This document shows positions 32,018 to 42,457 of a DNA stretch of 64,000 bases, in pieces. Below the pieces are notes generated by a model that did not search any database, was not told where the DNA came from, and saw only the letters and a program-made list of their open reading frames with translations. The position numbers and the translations under genes are program-made. Within the stretch, counting starts at the first letter, position 1; every line of letters starts with the position of its first letter. The stretch is from assembly GCF_000018585.1 (NCBI RefSeq), contig NC_009976.1, positions 925,982 to 989,981 of the forward strand. The letters are read 5' to 3'. This stretch comes from Prochlorococcus marinus str. MIT 9211. GTDB taxonomy: Bacteria > Cyanobacteriota > Cyanobacteriia > PCC-6307 > Cyanobiaceae.

Positions 32018-35000
32018 TTAGTACCTTAGGTACATCTGTAACTCACTCTGCCAGTTACCATTATTGTCTACAGAGCCTAAAACACCAAGATTAGGATTGA
32101 ATTGATATTTAAGAGTCCCTTGAGGAGGAATATCATCTCGACTTGGAGTTGCCTGTATGGACAGATTAATTCTTTCGCTTAAATCAATACCAAACTCAGT
32201 AACCCAGGCTTGTTCTGGAGACGAGTCATCTGAATTGGTTGATTTGTTATTTGCTCCTTTATTTGAGACTTCTGGGTCACTCACAAATGCAGGATAAACA
32301 GAGAACTGGAGTCTTTCACTTACGTTCCCTGTAAGATCTCCTAAGACTGGAGACACAAAAGATCTATTTAATAAATTCACTAATTCTGTATTTGCAGCTC
32401 CACCTATCAATGTACTTAAAGAATTTCCTCCCATGAGTGGAAGCAATTGATTCTTTGTCATTGGAGGGGTGCTCCGCACTTGATAGTTATCTGCAAGACG
32501 ATCAGCCGGTCCAGTAGCTATTAATTCTATATTGACAAAGCGTGATCCTCCAATGCCTCTAGATCCAGGGCCTTTTAAGTTTAAATCAGCTGAAGGATCT
32601 GTAGAATCTTGTTGAATAGTATCTGGGACACGCGTATTTAACTTCACATCAAGGAAAGGCACAATACCCATACCACTTGAGAAGATAGCAACATTGGGAT
32701 AATTTCTATCTAAACGAAAAGTCGTTGTAAACAGTGTCGCACGGCCATTTTTCATAAAAACAACTCCTCTAATAGAAAGATCATTATCCAAAGGTCCGTT
32801 TAAAGTTAAAGTTCCATCGACATTGAAACTTCCCCTGGCGACAGCACTAGAAACAAATAAAGGAGATGCAAGCTTAAGCTTTGGTCCTAAACGTAAACGT
32901 AAAGAGTCAAAAGATACTCTAGTGAGAACATCAGGAATACCTGAAGTTAGAATTTTATTTGTAGTCGCCTCATTGTTTTGAATAAATAGTGAAAGGGGTT
33001 GCTTCCTATCCCATCGTTGTTCAGGGAGCTGTCGCGTTCTATATAAACCAAATGACCCTCCGTCAGTCCCACTTCTTGAATTTCCTTCAGAAGGATTGGC
33101 ATTAGCTTTAGGAGATATTGATCCTCGTTCTACTTTGACTTCACCACCAATGATGGGACTTACTAATGATCCAAATATATCAATCTCAGATGTGAGCTGG
33201 AAATTAGCTCCCAGAGAGTTATATTCTACGTCGCTAAGGATTAGACGAAGGGGGGTTAATGTCTGCTTTATATTATTAGAAAATCCAATAGATCCACTAC
33301 TTCGAATTTTACCTTTGGTACCTATATCTGCAGAGAGACTCATGATATCAAGTTGATTAAAATCAAAAAGAATTTCACCATTAAAGTTATTTACTTGATT
33401 GTTACTCAAAAGAAACTGACCATCCCTAAAAACTAGAAAGCCATTGGCTATTGGTTCTTCTAGTGTCCCTGTGAGGATCAATCTAAGATCAGTTTTCCCT
33501 TTTTGCCAGACAATAACCCCATTCGAAAAACCATCTAAAAAGCTTAAGATCTTTCCATGAGTTTCTACTCGTAAGTCAAAGGGTAAAGAAGGCTTCAAGG
33601 GTATATTGCCGAAAAGCGATATTGGCTCAGATGACGAATCGGCTTTTATTAATATATCTACTTTTAGAATGAAATTATCTATAAAAATCTTACCTCGTTC
33701 CAAAACAAAAGTTTGATCTGCTAGGCGGGCATCAGTCAAGACAAGGTCAGCGGTAACCTCTGGGCCTCCTTTCTTAAGCCTATAGGTACCATTAATTCCA
33801 AACATTCCGCCTAGAGAGGCTGGAGGTTGTACAAATAATGACAAGAGAGAGAAGGGTATATTTATCAGCGAAAAGTTTCCTAAATCCTCATTCAGGGGAC
33901 CCTTGAAAGATGCCGCAAATGGTTTAATCTCTTGGACACTGACATTACTTCCCTTAATCCATACTTTGCCTGACGCATTCAAATCTAAAGTGAGTTGAGA
34001 TAATTCAGGGCCTTCAAGTACGGCGACAGCATTTACATATCCATCTAATTTTCTAGTCTTAATTATATTGTCATCAATCTTGGTGTCTTGAGTATCCTTG
34101 ACTGACAAAAGAGCGAAGACCCAGTTCCTTAATTGATTATCAAGAGCTCCTGGTGGAGACTGAATAGATAGGCCCTTAAGGTCAGCTGCACTTCCAGTTG
34201 CAATTGGTTGCTTAGCTTTAAAGTCAGAGAGTTTCAGGAAATTCTCTGAAATCCAAATTGGACTAAGTTCTTCGGCTACAGCTCTTGCCCATATTTTCTT
34301 GCCGAAACGTCCTTTGGTATTTATAGAAATTTTACCTTGGCCAGCATCTGGAAAGAGTTCACCATCTAAAGAATACTGTTTATCAAAATAACTACCTTTT
34401 AGGTTTACTTGTTTTAATTTAATGCCGAGAGCACGTAAATAGCTATATGAAATCTTGCCATCTACAAACAATGGATCAAATTTAAAGGACCCTTCACCAA
34501 CCAACTCGCCAAAGACACGTTGAAATCCCTTCCTAAGAGGATTGATAATTTCTAAACGGTCTAATCTAAATTTCTCTGCTTTCCATAAATATTTTCCCCG
34601 ATCTCTTTGGACAGAGATTTGGCCATCCAATCGATCAAACATTAACTTTCTTAAGAGCCAATTTGAATTAAGTTCAGCTTTAAGGCTGCCAGCTAGTGCT
34701 GCTCCTGTTGGTGTCATATTTAACTTGGTGCCACCTCCAGGTAATCCAGCAATAGTCCCTTGCCAATTTTCTTGAAGTCTAATTGCTCCAAACCGAGGGT
34801 TATTTACTGCAATAGAGAGTTTGCTATTCGGGGAATTTGAAAAGCTTTTAAATGAGCCATTAACTGTAAGGCTCCCTCCCATAGGGATACCAAGTAATGG
34901 CTCTAATAGATTTAAATTAAACGAATCTGTATTTATTTGAGCTGCCAACTCTCCTATGCCTATACCATTAGAGTCAAAACTTATAGGAACACTTGCATCC

Positions 35001-35998
35001 AATTTTACTTGAGAGTCATTATCTTTTGATAAACTGATAATGCTGGAAATAGCAAAGCTGTTGTCTGGAGGTTTCTTAATAGGCAGCTTACCCTTAACAG
35101 ACGCAGACATTGGACCATATTTCCATTCTTTAGAGGATAGTTGAATCCCCCTATGACTACAATTTATAGATGTAAGATCAGAAAGGAAACTATTTTCGTA
35201 ATTAGGATGCTTAATCCTAACATCTCCAACTTTAAGCCTTCCTTTACAACTAACGCTTTCTTTATCAAGAGATAGGCTGAAATTACCATCAACAACTCCT
35301 TGAGTAGATAAGTTAAGTTTATTTAGAAAGATATCTTGAAGTGATTTGAGCCTAATACGTTTAGCTCGAGCATCACCTTGGAATGTAAAACGTTCCCAAT
35401 TAGAATTTCCTGATAACTGCAAAGCCCCATTCTCACCAAGGTCAAAGAAGAAGCGCCCTTTCAAATACTTTTTTCGAGGGTTAAAAGTAGCCTGAGTTTT
35501 TGCATCTATTTCCAGTGAGTACTGATCAAGAGATATTTTTGCCGGTTCACGTAGTCGAACCACTAAATCAATATTAGGAACTCGTTTTGAAATTGAATTA
35601 CCAAAGACCCAATATGAATTCTCGTTATTAGCCTTTAAATTCAATTTTGTTTGTTTAGGTGTGAAAATAGCTACCGGTCGCCTATTTATTAAGCTTGCTA
35701 AAGGAGCTAATTGAATAGTCACTCCTGAAGCACTCGCCGAAGATTTATCTTTTAATCCAACTAGGACCTTAGAAGGACCAATAGCTATTCCCCAAGGCCT
35801 AAGCCCATTGTATGATCCAATTTCTAAGGGATGACCTAACTGACTAGATAATTGCTTTTCAATTTTGGAAGCATAAGTATCTACAAATTTATCTAAAGCT
35901 TTATCGATAAAATAATATGAAAAAGAACCACCAAGAAAAATCAATCCCCCAGCGAGAAAAAATTGCTTAATTGTTGATGATCCTGTTTTTACTCCCAT
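32018..35998 (-). CDS. tamB: TamB/DUF490-type translocation and assembly module protein
   Basis: 1326 residues, the longest gene here. An N-terminal signal anchor (about residues 11-30) is followed by a long beta-rich body without hydrophobic helices, as in AsmA/TamB bridge proteins that span the periplasm. The C-terminal domain has GPGSRGIGGSRFVNIELIA, LLPLMGGNSLSTLIGG and FGIDLSERINLSIQATPSRDD. Cyanobacterial homologues are related to chloroplast TIC236. Proposed roles are lipid transfer or outer-membrane protein assembly. ATG at 35998. Divergent from ycf51. Confidence 0.85.
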   Translation of the reverse strand: MGVKTGSSTIKQFFLAGGLIFLGGSFSYYFIDKALDKFVDTYASKIEKQLSSQLGHPLEIGSYNGLRPWGIAIGPSKVLVGLKDKSSASASGVTIQLAPLASLINRRPVAIFTPKQTKLNLKANNENSYWVFGNSISKRVPNIDLVVRLREPAKISLDQYSLEIDAKTQATFNPRKKYLKGRFFFDLGENGALQLSGNSNWERFTFQGDARAKRIRLKSLQDIFLNKLNLSTQGVVDGNFSLSLDKESVSCKGRLKVGDVRIKHPNYENSFLSDLTSINCSHRGIQLSSKEWKYGPMSASVKGKLPIKKPPDNSFAISSIISLSKDNDSQVKLDASVPISFDSNGIGIGELAAQINTDSFNLNLLEPLLGIPMGGSLTVNGSFKSFSNSPNSKLSIAVNNPRFGAIRLQENWQGTIAGLPGGGTKLNMTPTGAALAGSLKAELNSNWLLRKLMFDRLDGQISVQRDRGKYLWKAEKFRLDRLEIINPLRKGFQRVFGELVGEGSFKFDPLFVDGKISYSYLRALGIKLKQVNLKGSYFDKQYSLDGELFPDAGQGKISINTKGRFGKKIWARAVAEELSPIWISENFLKLSDFKAKQPIATGSAADLKGLSIQSPPGALDNQLRNWVFALLSVKDTQDTKIDDNIIKTRKLDGYVNAVAVLEGPELSQLTLDLNASGKVWIKGSNVSVQEIKPFAASFKGPLNEDLGNFSLINIPFSLLSLFVQPPASLGGMFGINGTYRLKKGGPEVTADLVLTDARLADQTFVLERGKIFIDNFILKVDILIKADSSSEPISLFGNIPLKPSLPFDLRVETHGKILSFLDGFSNGVIVWQKGKTDLRLILTGTLEEPIANGFLVFRDGQFLLSNNQVNNFNGEILFDFNQLDIMSLSADIGTKGKIRSSGSIGFSNNIKQTLTPLRLILSDVEYNSLGANFQLTSEIDIFGSLVSPIIGGEVKVERGSISPKANANPSEGNSRSGTDGGSFGLYRTRQLPEQRWDRKQPLSLFIQNNEATTNKILTSGIPDVLTRVSFDSLRLRLGPKLKLASPLFVSSAVARGSFNVDGTLTLNGPLDNDLSIRGVVFMKNGRATLFTTTFRLDRNYPNVAIFSSGMGIVPFLDVKLNTRVPDTIQQDSTDPSADLNLKGPGSRGIGGSRFVNIELIATGPADRLADNYQVRSTPPMTKNQLLPLMGGNSLSTLIGGAANTELVNLLNRSFVSPVLGDLTGNVSERLQFSVYPAFVSDPEVSNKGANNKSTNSDDSSPEQAWVTEFGIDLSERINLSIQATPSRDDIPPQGTLKYQFNPNLGVLGSVDNNGNWQSELQMYLRY

Positions 35999-36068
35999 AA
36001 AGTTTTAAATTCCTTTTAGGGGGAGGAGCAGACGAACTATAAGGAGTGAATGTATTGTTAACCAGGTT

Positions 36069-36590
36069 ATGTCAATTTCTCAGTTCCTACATCAAGCAAC
36101 TATCTGGCTAGCTTGGTCAGCTCTTGGGCTTGGTTTAATAACATTAATTGCCTTCCTAACTAGATGGGGAGCAAAGTTTAGACTTGTTGGTGCAACTATT
36201 TTCACACTTTTACTTTCTGGCAGTTGTTGGGCCTTTGCAGAAAGTTATACCCCACCATTCGTTGTTGAAGGAGCAATTTATGCGCCTGTCGTTTATGACA
36301 ATGGATACGATCTTGTTATAGCCCAAGCACCTGATGGGTTCCCCGAAGATGCCACAGAGCCATCATTACTACAAATTGCAGGGAATTTAAAAGGAGGTGG
36401 GCGTAATGGAGCGAAGGTACATGTAAAGATAAGGAAACAAGTACCGGTGAGATCCGGTGTTAGTCATCCAATAATTCTTGGAGAAGCCATAAGAGATATC
36501 AACAAAAGTACAACAATTCTTGTGGAAGCAAAGGAAAATCCAATTGAAAACGACATATCAATAGAAATCCAAGATGAAACTATTAATTAA
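36069..36590 (+). CDS. ycf51: Ycf51 family protein (DUF2518)
   Basis: 173 residues. Two N-terminal membrane segments (about residues 9-28 and 39-56) precede a soluble domain with YTPPFVVEGAIYAPVVYDNGYDLVIAQA. Conserved in cyanobacteria and some plastid genomes, function unknown. ATG at 36069. Its last 17 bases overlap the next gene, which is in another frame, suggesting the two are co-translated. Confidence 0.8.
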   Translation: MSISQFLHQATIWLAWSALGLGLITLIAFLTRWGAKFRLVGATIFTLLLSGSCWAFAESYTPPFVVEGAIYAPVVYDNGYDLVIAQAPDGFPEDATEPSLLQIAGNLKGGGRNGAKVHVKIRKQVPVRSGVSHPIILGEAIRDINKSTTILVEAKENPIENDISIEIQDETIN

Positions 36591-36972
36591 TAAAAAGAAA
36601 ATCGCTCAAAACTTTCGTAAAGAAGAACAAGTATTGTCATCCATAGGCATTGATAATTGGGAAGCAATAATGAATTTAACGGATGAGTATATTTCTTGCC
36701 TAGTTAAGGATAAATACTGCACCTATAGGAATTTAAGACGACTACGCTGCATAGCTTTATTTATATGCGAGCTTAATGCTACTCAAGATGAGGCTGCTCT
36801 GCTAATGCATTCTGGCATCTCAACAATTGAAGCTTTAACAAACCTCAACCCTCAAGAGATAATTACAAAAACAGGTAGATTTGAAAGAATGCTTGACACT
36901 GATAGAGAGCCAGTCCTAAATCTAAGAAAAGCAAAGAAATTAATTAACAAGGCCAAAGAGAAGCTGGAATAA
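36574..36972 (+). CDS. DUF4332-like helix-hairpin-helix protein
   Basis: 132 residues, not firmly recognised. Helical pattern similar to DUF4332 or HhH-type regions: LSSIGIDNWEAIMNLTDEYISCLV, LRRLRCIALFICELNATQDEAALLMHSGISTIEAL, and a Lys-rich end. HhH-like segments usually bind nucleic acid or act in scaffold roles. Start ATG at 36574 inside the end of ycf51. No signal peptide or membrane segment. Confidence 0.6.
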   Translation: MKLLINKKKIAQNFRKEEQVLSSIGIDNWEAIMNLTDEYISCLVKDKYCTYRNLRRLRCIALFICELNATQDEAALLMHSGISTIEALTNLNPQEIITKTGRFERMLDTDREPVLNLRKAKKLINKAKEKLE

Positions 36973-37046
36973 ATCTGATTCTTTAAGCGGTCGTTTGTCA
37001 TTTGCTCAGTAATCAAATATAAATATAGTTATTCTGAGTCAATGCA

Positions 37047-37325
37047 ATGAGCAACAAAACTGCGTTGCTAATGCTAATACCTGCAAGCATCATCTCTTAT
37101 CAGCTTATTGCAAGAGCTCAATCTACTCTTCTAGAAAGTGTCAAGAGAAACCCTTTAGAGGCCAAGGCATTATGCAGAAGATTTCGAGATTACAACTCAA
37201 AAGAAATTGAAGCAACTTCAAAAGAAGTAATCACCGAGATAAGTCGAGAAAGAAAACTAAGTCCAGCTGACGCAGAGATACTTTCTATTTATGTAATTGG
37301 CATGCATTGTCCAGATGTGAGATAA
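37047..37325 (+). CDS. Small conserved secreted or anchored protein
   Basis: 92 residues of unknown family. A hydrophobic N-terminus (TALLMLIPASIISYQLIARA) could be a signal peptide or anchor. A short helical region with two Cys (ALCRRF and GMHCPDVR) follows. ATG at 37047 (another ATG lies at 37042 in a different frame). The 3' end overlaps the start of the following hydrolase frame. Compare with the small secreted protein at 62346, which has a similar architecture but no visible sequence similarity. Confidence 0.55.
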   Translation: MSNKTALLMLIPASIISYQLIARAQSTLLESVKRNPLEAKALCRRFRDYNSKEIEATSKEVITEISRERKLSPADAEILSIYVIGMHCPDVR

Positions 37326-38918
37326 ATTTCAAAACTGTGGCTTCAATTACTAATAAAGAGTCAAAACTAGTTCTAAACGATGGTGAAGTGCTTTGGTCAA
37401 GACTTTGGCATCCAAATAATTCAGGGCCCTGGCCAGCTCTTTTAATGCGCCAACCTTATGGGAAAGAAATTGCTTCAACAATCACATACGCACATCCAAC
37501 ATGGTGGGCAAGCAAAGGTTATTTAGTAGTCGTTCAAGACGTTAGAGGGCAAGGAGATTCCTCAGGTGAGTTCGGTGGTTTCTGCCAGGAGCCTTCAGAC
37601 ACATCTCAAACTCACTCCTGGGTAAGGTCTCTTCCAGAGTGCAATGGACGTCTTGGGACCTATGGATTTTCATATCAAGGGCTTACACAGTTACTAGCCA
37701 ATCAGGGGTCTCCTCCTCCTGATTGCATTGCGCCTGCTATGACTGGCCTGGAAGAATGCAACCACTGGTGCTCTGATGGGGGGGGCTTTTTGGTGGCATA
37801 TAGGGCTTGCATGGGGACTCCAATTAGCCGCTCAAAAAGCAAAGCGAAATGGTGACGAGAAAGTCTGGAAAGAGATTAGAAATAGCCTTGAAGATAAAAG
37901 TTACTTACAGGAGGGGCCTGATCTACTTAAAAAATATGATTCAAGAGGAATGGTAAATCAATGGTTTGAAGAATCAAATAAAGCAAACCCAATCTGGAAG
38001 ACTCATAAACCGCTGAAAACTTGGCTCCAACAACCTATCTTGCTAATTGGAGGATGGTGGGACCCTCACCTAAGAGGGATTCTTGATCTTTATGAAAAAT
38101 CACTCATAGTAGGTGGTCAACCAGATCTGCATATTGGACCAGCTTCTCATTTGCGATGGTGGGAAGAAGTACAGCAAATTCATTTAGATTTCTTCAACAA
38201 ATATCTTCAACCAAGCAATACTCTTAAGGTCCCATCTAGCAGACAACAAAAACTTTGGAATATTACAAGCAAAAAATGGTTTGACCTACAACCTATAGAC
38301 ACTAGAAATAGGATTTGGCATCTAAGTACTGGAGGGAATGCATGCATAGATTCAACCGATGGAGAACTTACTCAATTCGGCAAAGGGCAGGGGGAACTCT
38401 CTATTGTTCATGATCCATGGAGACCCGTTTCTTCAATAGGAGGTCACCTAAGTCCAGACCCTGGTATTGCAAATAGAGCCGAAATTGACAAGAGAAACGA
38501 TGTAGCAACTTTTACCTCAAAACCACTTGAAGAAAGAATTCAACTAAAAGGAGTTCCTAAGCTTGAAATTATTGCAATGGCTGATAGGAATGGATTTGAT
38601 CTATGCGTTGCAATTTCAATTATTCAGCAAAATTCAAAAGAAGTACTGCAGATTTCTACAGGAGTACTTCGTCTAGTTGGGAATAAAGCCAAAAGTACAC
38701 TCAAAAGAAATGTGACGCTGCAGCCATTATTCGCAGATATTCATAAAGGAGATCGCCTTAGATTGTCAATATCTGGAGCAGCTTGGCCAGCTATTGCTAT
38801 AAACCCAGGAGACCCAAGTTATAACTGTGGGTCTCCATCTCCATATTGTCTAGTAACGACAATCTCCCTAGAACTTTCTCAGGCCAAGCTAGAGATCTGT
38901 CCACTCTTCTCAAAATAA
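37307..38918 (+). pseudogene. CocE/NonD-type hydrolase, frameshifted at an 8-G run
   Basis: One gene in two frames. 37307-37855 holds the N-terminal catalytic region: GEVLWSRLWHPNNSGPWPALLM, VVVQDVRGQGDSSGEF, and the nucleophile elbow TYGFSYQGL. 37776-38918 continues the same fold: GGAFWWHIGLAWGLQLAAQ, then LLIGGWWDPHLRG, GPASHLRWW and the C-terminal jelly-roll part. The frames meet at the run of eight G (37778-37785); removing one G gives GAT GGG GGG GCT and a continuous protein of about 530 residues. Start uncertain: TTG 37307 or GTG 37337. Family members cleave esters or X-Pro peptides. Possible causes: real mutation, phase variation, transcript slippage or sequencing error. Confidence 0.8.
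37778..37785 (+). repeat. Run of eight G at the hydrolase frame break
   Basis: Homopolymer of eight G within the CocE-like gene, at the exact point where the protein changes frame. Long G runs are rare in this AT-rich sequence. In contingency loci such runs change length by slippage. Here loss of one G, or a +1 ribosomal or polymerase slip, would restore the frame. Confidence 0.7.
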
Positions 38919-38972
38919 TCTAACAAGAGTGCGCCAAATCATATAAGCTCCACTTCATCCTGAGCTTTGATT

Positions 38973-41252
38973 ATGACCACCAGTTTTGTTTCCGACTGGA
39001 TGGCTCAAGAGGGGCAAAAACTATCTGATTGCAAACATGATGATCCTTTTAGCGTATTAGGTATACAACCTTTCCAGGGAAAATGGATTGCGAGAATCTG
39101 GATGCCTGAGGCTGAGGAAGTTGAGTTATTAATAAATGGGTCATTAATACCATTAACACCCCCAAATCACCCTTGGATATTTGAAGCACTTTTGGATGAA
39201 AATCCTGGTTCAAATTATCAAGTTAAAGTTCATAGAGGTGGAATAAAACATCAACAATACGACCCCTGGTCTTTTAGAGATGAATGGATGGGTGAAATAG
39301 ATACCCATTTATTTGCAGAAGGTAATCATCACCATATTTGGCGTCGAATGGGAGCTCACCTTTCTGAAATGAATGGTGTTTGTGGTGTAATGTTCTGCTT
39401 GTGGGCTCCAAATGCTCGAAGCGTTTCTGTTATTGGTGAAGTAAATTCTTGGGATGGGCGCCACCATCCAATGCAAAAAAGAATGGGTGGTATTTGGGAG
39501 TTATTTATTCCGGGATTAAAAGAGGGAGCTTTATATAAGTACGAAATCAGAACTCAAAACGGACATTGCTATGAGAAATCAGATCCATACGGCTTTGAAC
39601 ATGAAGTCAGACCAGCTCAAAGCTCAAAAGTTTCTAGAATTGACAATTTTAAGTGGTCTGACCAAGAATGGATCACTAAAAGGGACAGCAGCAACCCATT
39701 AGATCAACCCATATCTGTATATGAAATGCATTTAGGGAGTTGGTTGCACGCTCCTTCAGATGAACCGTTCATAGAACCTAATGGCAATAAAAGAACTGCA
39801 GTCCCTGCAGCAGATCTGAAACCAGGCACAAGACTTCTTACATACCCAGAATTAAAACAAAAACTAATTAAGTATGTAAAGGAAAGAGGGTTCACTCACA
39901 TTGAATTGATGCCAATATCTGAGCATCCATTTGATGGATCCTGGGGATACCAAGCAACTGGATGGTATGCACCAACAAGTAGATATGGAACACCTAATGA
40001 GTTCAGAGCATTTGTAGATGCATGTCATTCAGAGGGTATAGGTGTAATCCTTGACTGGGTTCCAGGACATTTCCCAAAGGATTCTCATGGGCTAGCTTTT
40101 TTTGACGGCTCTCACCTTTATGAGCATTCCGACCCTCGAATAGGAGAACACAAAGAGTGGGGAACATTAATCTTTAATTACAGCAGAAACGAAGTAAGAA
40201 ATTTCCTAGTAGCAAATCTAGTTTTTTGGTTCGAGCAATTCCATATTGATGGCATTAGGGTTGATGCTGTCGCATCAATGCTTTATAAGGATTATTTGCG
40301 GCCTGAAGGGCAGTGGATACCAAATGAAGATGGAGGAAACGAAAATACAGAAGCCGTCAAGTTCCTACAACAGGCCAATCATGTTCTTTTTGAACATTTT
40401 CCTGGTGCTCTTTCAATTGCTGAAGAGTCGACAACCTGGCCTGGAGTAACCAATCCAACTGATGTTGGAGGTTTAGGTTTTAATCTCAAATGGAATATGG
40501 GGTGGATGCATGACATGCTTGATTATTTTGAGGTAGACCCATGGTTTAGGCAGTTTCACCAAAACAATGTAACTTTCTCGATTACCTACAACTACACAGA
40601 GAACTTTATGCTTGCTCTAAGTCATGACGAAGTAGTTCATGGCAAAAGCCATCTCCTGCACAAAATGCCTGGAGATGATTGGAGAAAGTATGCAAATACC
40701 CGAGCATTGCTTGCATATATGTGGACACATCCCGGTAAGAAAACAATATTTATGGGTATGGAATTTGGCCAAAGAAAAGAATGGAATGTTTGGGATGACT
40801 TAGAGTGGGATCTATTAGGTTATCAGCCACACCAAGGGATACAAAGATTAGTTGATGATTTAAATGTGCTTTATAAATCTAATCCTGCATTATGGAGAGA
40901 TGATTTTAATCAATATGGTTTCCAGTGGATAGATTGTAAAGATAACAAGAATTCTGTGATTAGTTTTATGAGAAGAGAAACTCTAAATAATGAATGGCTA
41001 ATAGTTGTCGCAAATTTCACGCCAGAGAGTCACCCTAACTACAGAGTAGGTGTTCCTCTAGAAGGTTTTTATGAGGAAATCTTTAATACTGATTCAGATA
41101 AATATGGTGGTTCCAATACAGGTAACATGGGTGGAAAAGCTTCTGAAAAATGGAGTATTCACGAATATGAAGATTCTATTGATCTATCGCTACCACCCTT
41201 GAGTGTACTTGTATTTAAGTACGCTCAGAAAAAGAGTCCAAATGAAAACTAA
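38973..41252 (+). CDS. glgB: 1,4-alpha-glucan branching enzyme
   Basis: GH13 enzyme that adds alpha-1,6 branches to glycogen. About 759 residues. An N-terminal CBM48-like domain has [15 protein letters not shown]; the barrel has [36 protein letters not shown] (nucleophile Asp), [12 protein letters not shown] (acid/base Glu) and [12 protein letters not shown] (transition-state Asp). ATG at 38973 is preferred over the TTG at 38967, which would add two residues. Preceded by the broken hydrolase. Confidence 0.95.
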   Translation: MTTSFVSDWMAQEGQKLSDCKHDDPFSVLGIQPFQGKWIARIWMPEAEEVELLINGSLIPLTPPNHPWIFEALLDENPGSNYQVKVHRGGIKHQQYDPWSFRDEWMGEIDTHLFAEGNHHHIWRRMGAHLSEMNGVCGVMFCLWAPNARSVSVIGEVNSWDGRHHPMQKRMGGIWELFIPGLKEGALYKYEIRTQNGHCYEKSDPYGFEHEVRPAQSSKVSRIDNFKWSDQEWITKRDSSNPLDQPISVYEMHLGSWLHAPSDEPFIEPNGNKRTAVPAADLKPGTRLLTYPELKQKLIKYVKERGFTHIELMPISEHPFDGSWGYQATGWYAPTSRYGTPNEFRAFVDACHSEGIGVILDWVPGHFPKDSHGLAFFDGSHLYEHSDPRIGEHKEWGTLIFNYSRNEVRNFLVANLVFWFEQFHIDGIRVDAVASMLYKDYLRPEGQWIPNEDGGNENTEAVKFLQQANHVLFEHFPGALSIAEESTTWPGVTNPTDVGGLGFNLKWNMGWMHDMLDYFEVDPWFRQFHQNNVTFSITYNYTENFMLALSHDEVVHGKSHLLHKMPGDDWRKYANTRALLAYMWTHPGKKTIFMGMEFGQRKEWNVWDDLEWDLLGYQPHQGIQRLVDDLNVLYKSNPALWRDDFNQYGFQWIDCKDNKNSVISFMRRETLNNEWLIVVANFTPESHPNYRVGVPLEGFYEEIFNTDSDKYGGSNTGNMGGKASEKWSIHEYEDSIDLSLPPLSVLVFKYAQKKSPNEN

Positions 41253-41401
41253 TTTTCTGAATTCCCAGATCTCATGGAAGTTAAGACAAAGATCAAATGC
41301 AGAGAAATAAAAAAAGGTGTGACGAAGAACTGCTTAAAAAGCAATAAAAGTGTTTTTAGAGTTCCCGGTCAAGTAAGTTTTGCGATTGACGTTGAAGACG
41401 C

Positions 41402-42457
41402 ATGACTCAATCTGTACCTTTATTGCTCCGTGCTGCTCGCGGAGAAAATGTTGACAGACCACCTGTCTGGATGATGCGACAAGCAGGTAGATACATGAAG
41501 GTCTATAGAGATCTTCGAGATAAATATCCAAGTTTCAGAGAACGCTCAGAGAACCCTGATCTTTCGTACGAGATATCAATGCAACCATTTAGAGCTTTCA
41601 AGCCAGATGGGGTCATTCTTTTCTCAGATATTCTTACTCCCCTTCCTGGCATGGGGATTGATTTCGATATTGTTGAAAGCAAAGGGCCTTTAATAAAAGA
41701 TCCAATTCGTAATGAGAGTCAGATAAAGACTCTACGAGCTTTAAGCCCTAGTGAAAGCTGCCCTTTTGTAGGGGAAGTACTAAAAAGACTTAGAGATAGT
41801 GTTGGCAATGAAGCCGCAGTGCTTGGTTTTGTAGGAGCTCCTTGGACCTTGGCTGCTTATGTGGTTGAAGGTAAAAGCAGTAAGAATTATGCAGTCATAA
41901 AAGCAATGGCATTTCAAGAGCCAGAGCTACTGCATAAGCTGTTAGATCATTTTGCAGACTCCATTGCAAATTACTTGTGCTACCAAATTGATTCTGGAGC
42001 TCAAGTTGTTCAAATGTTTGATTCCTGGGCTGGGCAATTAAGTCCTATTGATTACGAAACCTTTGCAGCTCCATATCAAAAGAAGGTAATAGATCTTGTA
42101 AAAAAAACTCATCCAGAAACCCCTATGATTCTTTATATATCTGGTAGTGCTGGTGTACTCGAAAGGATGGGTAGAACTGGAGTAGACATAGTTTCCTTAG
42201 ACTGGACTGTTGATATGGCTGAGGGATGTGCTCGCTTGCCTCAAAATGTTGGAATTCAGGGGAATGTTGATCCAGGATTACTTTTTGGTTCCCCAGAATC
42301 AATACGTGCTCGTATCATTGATACAGTCAAAAAAGCCAAGGGCAGAAAGTTTATACTTAATCTTGGTCATGGGATTCTGCCTGGCACCCCTGAAGAGAAT
42401 GCAAGAGTTTTCTTTGAAGCCGGCAAAAGTGTAAATGAATTAATCTCCCAAACTTGA
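41402..42457 (+). CDS. hemE: Uroporphyrinogen decarboxylase
   Basis: Converts uroporphyrinogen III to coproporphyrinogen III, on the route to heme and chlorophyll. 351 residues. Signatures: [21 protein letters not shown] near the N-terminus, [17 protein letters not shown], and [20 protein letters not shown] with the conserved substrate-pocket residues. [20 protein letters not shown] is the C-terminal signature. ATG at 41402. Its stop overlaps the TTG of the next gene (TTGA). Confidence 0.96.
   Translation: MTQSVPLLLRAARGENVDRPPVWMMRQAGRYMKVYRDLRDKYPSFRERSENPDLSYEISMQPFRAFKPDGVILFSDILTPLPGMGIDFDIVESKGPLIKDPIRNESQIKTLRALSPSESCPFVGEVLKRLRDSVGNEAAVLGFVGAPWTLAAYVVEGKSSKNYAVIKAMAFQEPELLHKLLDHFADSIANYLCYQIDSGAQVVQMFDSWAGQLSPIDYETFAAPYQKKVIDLVKKTHPETPMILYISGSAGVLERMGRTGVDIVSLDWTVDMAEGCARLPQNVGIQGNVDPGLLFGSPESIRARIIDTVKKAKGRKFILNLGHGILPGTPEENARVFFEAGKSVNELISQT

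Noticed and set aside
41331-41355. Possible terminator after glgB (TGCTT, three A, AAGCA)
   Set aside because: The stem is only five bases and no T-run follows directly, so it was not annotated.
41253-41401. tRNA or small RNA before hemE
   Set aside because: No cloverleaf or GTTCGA-type T-arm found; AT-rich with no stable fold by eye.
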